Shown: positions 23,644 through 31,677 of the stretch, piece by piece
How the letters are laid out: each line of letters begins with the position of its first letter
Numbering within the stretch: the first letter of the stretch is position 1
The notes under the pieces: generated by a model
What the model was told of the DNA's origin: nothing
Seen by the model: the letters and a program-made list of their open reading frames with translations, nothing else
Database searches by the model: none
Assembly: GCA_049587755.1 (NCBI GenBank)
Contig: JBAVEN010000014.1
Span: 1-64,000 of the forward strand
Direction of reading: 5' to 3'
Length of the DNA: 64,000 bases
Source: Bog-375 sp049587755
Lineage (GTDB): Bacteria > Acidobacteriota > Terriglobia > Bryobacterales > Bryobacteraceae
Translations under genes and position numbers: made by a program

Positions 23644-26303
23644 GCGCTCACCACCGCCGCCGTCGAAACGTCGATGCGGCAGACGTCGCGGCACGGGCAG
23701 AAGCGGCAGGCATCGGTATCGGTGGGCTTCACTTCGATGCGGCCGCTGCGAATCTCCTCCACCGCGCACTGCGCCCGCTCCCGCGTCCGCGCAAACCAAT
23801 CCTCCGGCATCGGCTGTGAGTCAAGCTCGTCCGCATCGCTCCAGCCCGCATATTCCACGCCGCCCTTTAAGCCGACGTAAAACACGCCCGCCGGCGTCAC
23901 GCCGAATTCCTGTACGGCTCCCATCAGATAGAGCGGCGCTTGCAGCAGCCGCTCATCGGTCAGCTTTTTCCGGGTGTTTTGCGCGTTGCTGTATTTGTAA
24001 TCGAAAACGAAGGCGCGGCCGTCGGCCGCTTCGTCGAGGCGGTCGATCTTCCCGTGTACTTCGGTGCCGGCATCGAGGGTGTAATGGAACTTCTCCTCGA
24101 CGCGCGAGCTGAACCGGCGGCGCGGCCACTTACTGTCAGCGGCGAACGCCAGCAAATCGTCGAGCATTGCGTCGCGCAGCCTCTCGGTGTGGTACGCGGT
24201 GGGGATGTCGTGCTCCTCTAGCGCGCCCGCGAACACCTCGTCAAACACCGCTGCGATGTCGCCGCCCTCCTTCCACCAGCGCGCCAGCACCTCGTGCACA
24301 ATGTTCCCTTGCAGCATGAAATCGAGCCGCTGATCGGGCCGCGGCGGCCGCTGGCGAAGCTTGAGAGAGTGGCTGCCGAAATACTGAAAGGCGCATTGCA
24401 GATAGCTTTCGAGTGAGGTGGGTGAAACGTGCGCGGTTTTTTGCGCCAGCGCCTGGAGCAGGGAAGCGCGCGCGATAGGCCGCGCCTGCCGGAGCTCGCG
24501 CGGAAAGCGCGGGCGCGGAACGACAGTCGGTGCCTCCTGCGCGGGCGCGGCGAAGTCTTCGAGAAAAATTGACGGCAGGTTGCGCTCGCCACGCGGATTC
24601 GATTCGGGATAGGAAAGAGTCACCAGCATGGTGGCGCGGCTGATGGCGGAATCGAACAGCGCGCGCTCCTCCCGCTCGAAGTCGGCCGAGGTGCGTACGC
24701 GTATGCCGGCGGCGTTCAGGCGGCGGCGCGCGTCATCGGGAACAAACGCGTCCTGCCGATGGAACTGCGGGAACTGCTGTTCTACCAGCCCGCACACAAA
24801 CACGATGGGCAGCACCCACTCGCGCGCTTCGGGCGTGCTCAGCACGTGGACCACGTTGCGGCGTGAATCACCGAGCCGGAGCGGCTTGAGGCGCAGCACC
24901 GATTCGACCGTGCGCCAGAACGGTTCGAGTGGAATTTCGGCGGCCGGATCGAGCGCCATGGCAGCCTCAGCCAGTGCTTCGTCGAACAGCTTGAGGGCAG
25001 CGGCCTGAGTGCGCCACATCAACACCAGCTCCCGATCCGCGGTATCGGAGGAGGCAACCGCCGGACGGAACAGGTTGCGCAAAGTGGCGAAGCGCCGCGC
25101 CCAATCTCTAGGCAGCAGGACGAAGGAGCGCCACTCTTCGAGCGCGCCCATCTCCTCGATCAGCGGCAGCAACTTCTCGGCGCGAGCCTCAAGCGCCAGT
25201 TCCTTCAAAGCGCCGAGGCCGGTGTTGGGCGCCCGCTCGCGCACCGTGAAATCGAAACGGTCCATCGCTCCGGAGGCGGCGAAGCGCGGCGCCAGGCGTA
25301 GCGCGGCGAGCGTTTCCAGGTGGTCCCATCCGCCTAACATGGCGTTGATGGCGCCCGCCAGAAAGCGGGTGACGGGATGGCGGTCGAGGTCCTCATCGAA
25401 ATAGAAGCGGGCCGGAATGCCGAAGCGGTGGAACGTGGTCCGCAAAACCGGCACATAGGTTTCCGGCCGCACAATCACGCCCATTTCGCGAAACGGCCTG
25501 CCGGACGCGGCTTGTTCGAGGATGCGGCGCGCAATCTCTTCGGTTTCGCGCTCCATGTTTGCCGCCCTTACCACGGCGACGGCGGGCGTGGAACGGAGAC
25601 GCGGCACGTGTTCCTCCGCGAAACCCATGGCAGCCAGGCGGGCGCAGAATTCCGGGTCGGCGGCGGAATCGAGAGTGAGAACGATTTCGGCATGGCGGCC
25701 GAGCGCGGAGACGACTTCCAGTTCCGGGTCCGTCAGAACGTGAAAGCCGTCCAGCCAGATGGTGCGAATGCCGGTCAGTCCTTCGGTGGCAATGTGGGCA
25801 GCAGCCAATTGCAGGCACCGCGCGCGCAGCGCGAGACCGCAACGTTCGAGGGCGTCTTCGACTTCCCTGTATACCGCCAAAAACGGTGCGGCGAGCGGTG
25901 TATCGGGAAGGTTCCGGCGCAAGCGCTGGCTGTCGCCGCCGGCCGAAGAGAACTCATTGAGAGTACGGGCCAACGAACTGCAGAAACCGGCGAGGTCCGC
26001 CACCTGGCGGAATTCGGGACGGTTGACCCGCCGCACGGCCTCTTCAACCGCCAGGTAGACCACGGAATCGGGCGCTTGAACCGCAGGCAACGCCCGCGGT
26101 TGTACGAAGCTCGAAAGCGTTTCAATCACGCCGCCGCGCAGGGCGAGTCCTTCGCGTGCCAACTGATTTTGTAAGTGCTGCGCCAGCGTGGCCGTCGGAA
26201 CCAGCAGCCGCGCGGCCAGACCAGCGGCGTGGACTGCGTCGCGCAGTTCATTCAAGACCAGGCTGGTCTTACCGGAGCCGGCCGGCCCAACGATGAGGCG
26301 CAT
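23640..26303 (-). CDS. AddB-like helicase-nuclease subunit
   Basis: An 887-residue partner of the AddA-like enzyme. It starts MRLIVGPAGSGKTSLVLNE with an intact Walker A and has a degenerate UvrD-like body (HVLSTPEAREWVLPIVFVCG). The C-terminal nuclease has SLESYLQCAFQYF, FVFDYKYSNA, and a cysteine set CRFCPCRDVC that fits the AddB iron-sulphur staple. It is shorter than Bacillus AddB (about 1160 residues), closer to the shorter proteobacterial and acidobacterial forms. It lies 21 bases after the methyltransferase gene and overlaps addA, so the pair is co-transcribed. Confidence 0.88.
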   Translation of the reverse strand: MRLIVGPAGSGKTSLVLNELRDAVHAAGLAARLLVPTATLAQHLQNQLAREGLALRGGVIETLSSFVQPRALPAVQAPDSVVYLAVEEAVRRVNRPEFRQVADLAGFCSSLARTLNEFSSAGGDSQRLRRNLPDTPLAAPFLAVYREVEDALERCGLALRARCLQLAAAHIATEGLTGIRTIWLDGFHVLTDPELEVVSALGRHAEIVLTLDSAADPEFCARLAAMGFAEEHVPRLRSTPAVAVVRAANMERETEEIARRILEQAASGRPFREMGVIVRPETYVPVLRTTFHRFGIPARFYFDEDLDRHPVTRFLAGAINAMLGGWDHLETLAALRLAPRFAASGAMDRFDFTVRERAPNTGLGALKELALEARAEKLLPLIEEMGALEEWRSFVLLPRDWARRFATLRNLFRPAVASSDTADRELVLMWRTQAAALKLFDEALAEAAMALDPAAEIPLEPFWRTVESVLRLKPLRLGDSRRNVVHVLSTPEAREWVLPIVFVCGLVEQQFPQFHRQDAFVPDDARRRLNAAGIRVRTSADFEREERALFDSAISRATMLVTLSYPESNPRGERNLPSIFLEDFAAPAQEAPTVVPRPRFPRELRQARPIARASLLQALAQKTAHVSPTSLESYLQCAFQYFGSHSLKLRQRPPRPDQRLDFMLQGNIVHEVLARWWKEGGDIAAVFDEVFAGALEEHDIPTAYHTERLRDAMLDDLLAFAADSKWPRRRFSSRVEEKFHYTLDAGTEVHGKIDRLDEAADGRAFVFDYKYSNAQNTRKKLTDERLLQAPLYLMGAVQEFGVTPAGVFYVGLKGGVEYAGWSDADELDSQPMPEDWFARTRERAQCAVEEIRSGRIEVKPTDTDACRFCPCRDVCRIDVSTAAVVSA

Positions 26304-26324
26304 CGGCTTTAGTGTAAGCCGCGT

Positions 26325-27056
26325 TCAGACCTTCTCCCAAACCAGTAATGCTCGGGTGCTTGCCAAGCGGCCGAGCGGACCGGCGATGCGTTCCCACTGC
26401 TCCGCCATGCGGATGACCGCGACCGGTACGCTGCGCTGCCTTTTGAAACCGAGCGTCGCCAGGTAAGCGAGTGCCAGAAATGGTTCGCAGCGGACCAGTT
26501 TGAGACCAGCAACGGGATCAGCTCGCAGCCTCCGCACCAACTGAAAGGGAATGGCGGCGTTGCCGTCAAACGCCTGCTTGCCAGTGGATCGGAAGGGCTG
26601 GGCTATATCGATCGAGAGGGTGCAATCTTCGTGATGGAAGTAACGGTACAGAATGTAGGAGGGAGGAGTGATCCACGGCTCGATCGCCACCAGGCGCCCA
26701 CCGGGGCGTAGGATCTGCCCCACCTCGGCCAGGAAGTCGAGGGGCCTGGGCAGATGATGTATGACGTCCAGCATCACCACCGCGCCGGCGCTCGCCTCGC
26801 GGAACGGCATGCGGCAGCCGTCGCAGACCACATCCACCCAGGGCGTGAAGATGACGTCGGTGGAAATCGACTCGGGAAAATACTCACGAAAAAAGCCCGG
26901 GCCCGCGCCGAGTTCCACGATCGGCCGTCGGCTGCCGGCTGCTTCCAGCAGCGTCGCAAAAAAGCCGCGATAGACGGCTCTCAGTTCCGGACGAAGCTCC
27001 CAGATTTCCCGGTGCTGCCGGACATAGTCGAGATCGGATGTCGCCGTTTGCGCCAC
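26325..27056 (-). CDS. Class I SAM-dependent methyltransferase
   Basis: A 243-residue protein with Methyltransf_11-type motifs: PIVELGAGPGFFREYFP (SAM-binding glycine loop), VVCDGCRMPFREASAGAVVM, LDVIHHLPRPLDFLAEVG and LRPGGRLVAIEPWITP. The C-terminal 100 residues have a hydrophobic segment (FLALAYLATLGF) and resemble proteins that methylate lipid or sugar substrates; the substrate is not known. The start is the GTG at 27056. It lies 21 bases before the addB-like gene. Confidence 0.85.
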   Translation of the reverse strand: MAQTATSDLDYVRQHREIWELRPELRAVYRGFFATLLEAAGSRRPIVELGAGPGFFREYFPESISTDVIFTPWVDVVCDGCRMPFREASAGAVVMLDVIHHLPRPLDFLAEVGQILRPGGRLVAIEPWITPPSYILYRYFHHEDCTLSIDIAQPFRSTGKQAFDGNAAIPFQLVRRLRADPVAGLKLVRCEPFLALAYLATLGFKRQRSVPVAVIRMAEQWERIAGPLGRLASTRALLVWEKV

Positions 27057-27114
27057 ACAGCCGATTATACGCGGCGGGTGGCGGCGCCACGGTCGAAGGC
27101 TTTCGGCTGCAGGC

Positions 27115-27990
27115 TTACTCGACGTCGCTGACCGTTACCTCAAACCGAAGCGTGAGCGGCTTCGCGGGTTCCAGGGTGTAAGCATCCCGGCTGGCGGTTT
27201 TGCCGGGAAAAGAAGCGCCGACGAATCCGTATTTGCGCAGGCACCATTGATATGGCGTGCCGGTATCGGAAGCATCGGGAGTAACGCGCAGAACGGCACG
27301 CTTGCCCTGGTAGACGCCTTCCAGCTCCGCCCAGCGGTGCGGCACCAGGTCCTCGTCTTTCCCGAGCACTTCGCCGCCGGCGCGTAAAATCGTGTTTTCG
27401 CGCGGAGCGAAGCGGGCGTTGAAACCGCCGTAGCTCTTGCCGCGATCGGGCGAGCCGCGCAAAGTCACCGGCGTTTGGAGCGCTTTCCAAGTGAGCTCGA
27501 CCCGCAACTCGCGCGTTGCGCCTCTCGCCGGGAGGACGGTCAAGCGCAAAGTCTCGGCCACGATATTGCGCCCATCGGCCTGCCAGAAATTTCGCGCTTT
27601 GAGTCGGGCTTCGTCCTGGGCCACGCCGGTCACTGGAGTCATTGCGGAACGCTCGGCGGCGCTGAAAACCATCCAGGAATCGTATTTCCTGCCGCCGATC
27701 TCGATCACCGGCCACGCCCAAAAGAGGCCTCGATGGTGGGGATGGTCCCCGGGAAAATCATCCAGCATGGAAACACCCGCCGGAGTGTAAACAGGGAATA
27801 TGTAGCAGCAGCGGCGCCGGTCTTCCGCGGCGCCTGGCTTGAGTTGCGAACCGTAGTTATAAGTCAAGGCAGGCTTGCCGTGCTCGCGCAACTCGAGGCG
27901 GCCGCCACCGAGGTCCACCCACGTGAACCCCGGCTGGCCCAGCGCCGGACACGCCAGAGCCAACCACAGCCACTTACTCGCGCGAGGCAT
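27115..27990 (-). CDS. PmoA-like (DUF6807) secreted protein
   Basis: A 291-residue protein with a signal peptide (SKWLWLALACPALGQ) ending near residue 19. The body has the DUF6807/PmoA-like pattern RCCYIFPVYTPAGVSMLDDF, PGDHPHHRGLFWAWP and KYDSWMVF. The His-rich loop DHPHHRG is the family's hallmark. Despite the name these are not methane monooxygenase subunits; they accompany carbohydrate-degradation genes in Planctomycetes, Verrucomicrobia and Acidobacteria and have no proven activity. The ATG at 27990 overlaps the enolase-superfamily gene by 17 bases, so it belongs to the same operon. Confidence 0.85.
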   Translation of the reverse strand: MPRASKWLWLALACPALGQPGFTWVDLGGGRLELREHGKPALTYNYGSQLKPGAAEDRRRCCYIFPVYTPAGVSMLDDFPGDHPHHRGLFWAWPVIEIGGRKYDSWMVFSAAERSAMTPVTGVAQDEARLKARNFWQADGRNIVAETLRLTVLPARGATRELRVELTWKALQTPVTLRGSPDRGKSYGGFNARFAPRENTILRAGGEVLGKDEDLVPHRWAELEGVYQGKRAVLRVTPDASDTGTPYQWCLRKYGFVGASFPGKTASRDAYTLEPAKPLTLRFEVTVSDVE

Positions 27991-29137
27991 GACGGACCTT
28001 CTCCTCATCCACCTCCACGCCGAGGCCGGCGCTGGTGGGCACCCTAAGGCTTCCCTCTTCGACTTGGAACGGCTTTTTGAGAAATGAGCCGCCCAGGAAC
28101 TGGAGCCCATTCAGCGCCGCCGGATGTTTCACGCCGTAGGCTCCGAACAGGGCAAGCGACGCGGCGAGCGAAACATCCGGATCGGTCAGCCCGCTGCCCA
28201 AGAACATCAGATAGTTGCGCTCCAGGTACTCCACCTGGTGGCGCCCGTCCCACAGGCCTGCCGTGCGCGCGGGCTTTTCGGCGACTCCATCGAGGAGGTT
28301 GAGTTTATGGAACTCCTCGAGGTCCGTGACGGAGACGACGCCTTCATCCAGAATGAGCGGCAGCGCCGCCTGCTTCTTCAGCGCAGCCAGGCCGCTCAGG
28401 TTGTTCGGCGCCACGGGTTGCTCCAGCACATTCACGCCAGCGTCGCGCAGCCTGGGCGCGACGAACAGAGCGCGCTCGGTCGAGTACCCGCCATTGCCGT
28501 CGGCCCAGAGAAAGCTCGCCGGGGCGAGCCGGCGCACCTCGCGCGCGAACGGGATATCGAAGTTGGGATCCGGTCCTACCTTGATATTGAAGTGTCCGTA
28601 TCCGCGCTGGTGGCCCTCCGCCATCAGAGGGGCCACTTCATCCAGGCTGGTCACGTTGACGGTCCAACTCAGCGGAATTCGTGTCAGCGCTTTGCGGCCC
28701 CACAATTCGGGCAGGCTCTTCGCGGCCAGCTTTCCAGTGAGATCGTGAAGCGCCAGGTCCAATCCCGCTTTTGCGATGGGCATCCCGGTCGAAAACGAGG
28801 CGGCGATCGCATGGTTCATCAGCCGGTGCGCCTGCTCGATGTCGGTGGGATTTTTGCCGATCAGCGCCGGCGCCAGGTACAGGCGCAAAGTGGAGGTTAC
28901 CGATTCCAGCGTCTCGTAGCTCCAGGCCGGCAGCGGCACACTCTGGCCCCATCCCGCGGCTCCGCCTTCGCATGTCACCTTGACGAAAACGGCATCGCGC
29001 TCCGGGTTGGGCAGGAATTTGAAGCGCGCTATGACCGGGTAACGGAGTGGAAACACCTCAATCGATCGGATGGGCGGTGCGTCCTTGGCGATCAAGGGAA
29101 AGGCGGTAAGGCTACTCATAAAGCCGCGCCGGGTCAT
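27974..29137 (-). CDS. Mandelate racemase/muconate-lactonizing-type enzyme (enolase superfamily)
   Basis: A 387-residue exported enzyme that would abstract a proton alpha to a carboxylate, as sugar-acid dehydratases and epimerases do. A Tat-like signal opens it (TRRGFMSSLTAFPLIAK). The capping domain follows, then the barrel with NIKVGPDPN, the metal ligands in WADGNGGYS, VLEQPV and LPLILDEGV. In the second segment the usual KxK is reduced to IKVG, so the first catalytic Lys is in doubt. The start at 29137 puts the twin-arginine motif at the N-terminus; an upstream ATG exists at 29173. It sits between the Gfo/Idh and PmoA-like genes. Confidence 0.85.
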   Translation of the reverse strand: MTRRGFMSSLTAFPLIAKDAPPIRSIEVFPLRYPVIARFKFLPNPERDAVFVKVTCEGGAAGWGQSVPLPAWSYETLESVTSTLRLYLAPALIGKNPTDIEQAHRLMNHAIAASFSTGMPIAKAGLDLALHDLTGKLAAKSLPELWGRKALTRIPLSWTVNVTSLDEVAPLMAEGHQRGYGHFNIKVGPDPNFDIPFAREVRRLAPASFLWADGNGGYSTERALFVAPRLRDAGVNVLEQPVAPNNLSGLAALKKQAALPLILDEGVVSVTDLEEFHKLNLLDGVAEKPARTAGLWDGRHQVEYLERNYLMFLGSGLTDPDVSLAASLALFGAYGVKHPAALNGLQFLGGSFLKKPFQVEEGSLRVPTSAGLGVEVDEEKVRHASRE

Positions 29138-29186
29138 GCGGGCAAGGCCGGTCCGCGGCCTCTCCACGCGCATGCAGTGTTGGTGG

Positions 29187-30380
29187 TCATATCAACTCGA
29201 TTTTCTCTGCGTCAAAGCCCACGCGTTGGCCGGTTTCAAGCGACACTGCGGCCATGCAACCGGCAACTGCGTGGGAGAAGCCCGCGTCGACGCTGGCGCG
29301 CGGCGTCTGGCGGCTGCGCACGCAGCGCAGAAAATTCGCCATGTGGGATTCGACAGGGACCTTTTCGATCGCCATCGGCGCGGCAACGCGGTGCGGGTCG
29401 CGGCTGCCGTCCCCGGTGATGGTCTGATGGTCTAGGTCCAGCGTGCCTTTGATGCCATACCACACGTTGCGATTGCCGGCGGCGTTGGTCAGGCTCATGG
29501 CAAACGTCACCAGGCACTCGGGGTATTCGACGATAGCCTGGAAGACGTCCGAGGTCTGCCGCCCATCTTTCCACAGATAGACGCCGCCCAGCGTGACGGC
29601 GTGTCTCGGATAGGGTTGCTCCAGAAACCAGTTGGCCAAATCGATCAGGTGGCACATCCAAAGGCCCGCGATGCCATTGGTGGTTTCGCGGAAAAGCTGC
29701 CACTCACGCAGTTTGCGCGCGTCAAACGAGCCGCTAATGCGGCCCCCGAACTGAAAAGCTTTCCAGTCCACGTCCTCGGGTTTGACGTTGGACAAATCCT
29801 TGTGCCAGCGCTGCTCCTGGAAGTTGACGGCCATCTCGACCCGCGTGACTTTGCCGATCACACCGCTCTGGATGGCCTTGGCCGCACCGATTACCGTGGG
29901 ATCGCTGCGCCGCTGCGTGCCCACCTGCACCACTTGCCGGCTGCGCTTCACTGCCTGCCAAGCAGCCTTACCTTCCGAGAAGTCAACGGCGAAGGGCTTT
30001 TCGACATAGACGTCTTTTCCCGCCGCCACCGCATCCATGAGAATTCGCGAATGCGTCATATCGGGCGTGGCGATGAGTACGGCGTCCACATCCTTCATCG
30101 CGAGCAATTCCTGGTAGTGCGTCGTTTGGCGGGGCGCTACGCCGAAAGCCTGCTCGATTTCGGCGGCCCTTTGTTCACGATTGATGCGCCAGACGTCGCA
30201 CACGGCGACAATCGCGGCATTCTCCTGCGCCCGTTTCAATTCCGCCAAGTGGTCGCGCGATCGCCCGCCGCAGCCGATCTGCCCGAGGCGAATCTGGTCG
30301 TTGGGGGATTGCGACCACGCCGCAGCGAGCGGCACGGCGGCAGTGGTCAGAAAACTCCGGCGCGTATTGCTCACAGCCAT
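29187..30380 (-). CDS. Gfo/Idh/MocA-family oxidoreductase, Tat-exported
   Basis: A 397-residue NAD(P)-dependent sugar or polyol oxidoreductase. Residues 1-22 form a Tat signal (NTRRSFLTTAAVPLAAAWS). The Rossmann domain has IRLGQIGCGGRSRDH, VAVCDVW, DVDAVLIATPDMTH and DVYVEKPFAVD (catalytic Lys in EKP). The C-terminal alpha/beta domain carries WMCHLIDLANWFL with the conserved His. The start is the ATG at 30380; upstream frame to 30476 reads through sequence with no domain. It heads the operon with the enolase-superfamily and PmoA-like genes, probably acting on plant-derived sugars in the periplasm. Confidence 0.9.
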   Translation of the reverse strand: MAVSNTRRSFLTTAAVPLAAAWSQSPNDQIRLGQIGCGGRSRDHLAELKRAQENAAIVAVCDVWRINREQRAAEIEQAFGVAPRQTTHYQELLAMKDVDAVLIATPDMTHSRILMDAVAAGKDVYVEKPFAVDFSEGKAAWQAVKRSRQVVQVGTQRRSDPTVIGAAKAIQSGVIGKVTRVEMAVNFQEQRWHKDLSNVKPEDVDWKAFQFGGRISGSFDARKLREWQLFRETTNGIAGLWMCHLIDLANWFLEQPYPRHAVTLGGVYLWKDGRQTSDVFQAIVEYPECLVTFAMSLTNAAGNRNVWYGIKGTLDLDHQTITGDGSRDPHRVAAPMAIEKVPVESHMANFLRCVRSRQTPRASVDAGFSHAVAGCMAAVSLETGQRVGFDAEKIELI

Positions 30381-30481
30381 AGGTCGAGCGCCTCTCGCGC
30401 GAAGAAACAGCCGAACCAGGGGGCTCGGCGCGGGTCGGGGGACCCACCTCGCAACGACCCCCTGATTGACTTCCAACCTAG

Positions 30482-30510
30482 AATATACCTATAGTTCGAC
30501 CGGTAAACAA
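30482..30510 (-). promoter_or_regulatory. Sigma-70-like promoter of the Gfo/Idh operon
   Basis: On the minus strand TTGTTT (30510-30505) is separated by 17 bases from TATATT (30487-30482). This gives a leader of about 95 bases before the ATG at 30380. It lies in a 325-base region between divergent genes in which I see no gene; the other direction serves the MDR gene at 30706. Confidence 0.5.
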
Positions 30511-30705
30511 ATTGTTCATATCGATGAGGTGGACGTATGGTGAGACAGCGCACTAAGTGCCACGCAGAACCCACCATGGGCGTCACTCGTTGGCGTGCAT
30601 AGGGCAGCGCGGCCGCTGTTAAGTTGTCTGAAAAGGACCGCTGTGCAACGGTGTCACGCTGATCCTTCAGTTTCGGTTTTAATAATGTGAGGAGGGGGAA
30701 GCGGA

Positions 30706-31665
30706 ATGCGAGCGGCGCGCGTGGTGGAATTCGGGAAACCGGAAATGTTGCAGGTGGTGGAGATTGAGGAGCCTCGGCCCATGGCCGATGGAGTTTTGAT
30801 TGCGGTGCGGGCCGCAGGCGTCAATCCCAGCGACGTGGGTAATCTCGCAGGGCGGTTTTCGCAGACCACGCTGCCGCGGACGCCGGGGCGCGACTATGCG
30901 GGCGTGGTGGTGAAAGGGCCAGCCGAATTGCTCGGGAAAGAAGTCTGGGGGACCGGTGGCGAACTTGGCTTCACCCGCGACGGCACTCATGCACTGTATG
31001 TGGCCGTGCCAAGGAGCGCAGTGCGCGAGAAGCCTGCGGCGCTGTCGATGGAGCAGGCGGCGGTGGTTGGCGCTTCCTTTGTGACCGCGTGGCTGGCCGT
31101 CGTGCGGACGGCGCAGGTGACGGCGGGCGAGACTTTCCTGGTCACGGGTTCTCGCGGCGCGGTGGGAAGCGCAGCCGTGCAGATCGCACGCTGGCGCGGA
31201 GTGAGGACCATAGGTGTGCAGCGGGGAGCGGAAGGGGGCGAGGCCGACCTGGTGGTGGACTCGGAGCGGGAGAACGTGGCGAAACGAGTTTTGGAACTCA
31301 CCTCGGGATGCGGCGTCAGTGCGTGTCTGGATACCGTGGGTGGCGCACTATTCGATGTCGCGCTGGCTTGCCTCGGCCTGCGAGGCCGGTTGGTGGCGAT
31401 CACGGCCAAGGGGGACGGGCGGGTGAGCTTCGATATACGAGATTTTTACCACCGCGAACTGCGGTTGCTGGGCGTGGACTCTCTCAAGCTGGACTCGTCT
31501 GGCGCGGCCGAGGTGATGGACGAATTGCGCGACGGCTTCAGCTCAGGCGCCTTGCGTCCGCCGAGCATTCGAGCCTATCCCTTGGCCCAGGCTCCGGAGG
31601 CCTATGCGGCCCTGGCCAGTGGCAGGGCGCCGGGCAAGCCCGTTCTGCTGGCATCAACTTCTTGA
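30706..31665 (+). CDS. Zinc-independent MDR oxidoreductase (quinone reductase-like)
   Basis: A 319-residue medium-chain dehydrogenase/reductase. The GroES-like N-terminal domain has VRAAGVNPSDVGNLAG and TPGRDYAGVVV without zinc-binding Cys/His, and the NAD(P)-binding domain has GETFLVTGSRGAVGSAAVQI and ACLDTVGGALFD. The variant GSRGAVG replaces the usual GAAGGVG. It resembles NADPH:quinone oxidoreductases. GAGGAGGGGG precedes the ATG. Its stop lies 12 bases from the end of the convergent gene. Confidence 0.88.
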   Translation: MRAARVVEFGKPEMLQVVEIEEPRPMADGVLIAVRAAGVNPSDVGNLAGRFSQTTLPRTPGRDYAGVVVKGPAELLGKEVWGTGGELGFTRDGTHALYVAVPRSAVREKPAALSMEQAAVVGASFVTAWLAVVRTAQVTAGETFLVTGSRGAVGSAAVQIARWRGVRTIGVQRGAEGGEADLVVDSERENVAKRVLELTSGCGVSACLDTVGGALFDVALACLGLRGRLVAITAKGDGRVSFDIRDFYHRELRLLGVDSLKLDSSGAAEVMDELRDGFSSGALRPPSIRAYPLAQAPEAYAALASGRAPGKPVLLASTS

Positions 31666-31677
31666 GAGTGCGCCGCG

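Noticed and set aside
21877..23880. Antisense frame of 667 codons over addA
   Set aside because: Shadow of the helicase gene; the sense frame has all helicase motifs.
28124..29419. Antisense frame of 431 codons over the enolase-superfamily gene
   Set aside because: Shadow frame; no domain, and crosses two clear minus-strand genes.
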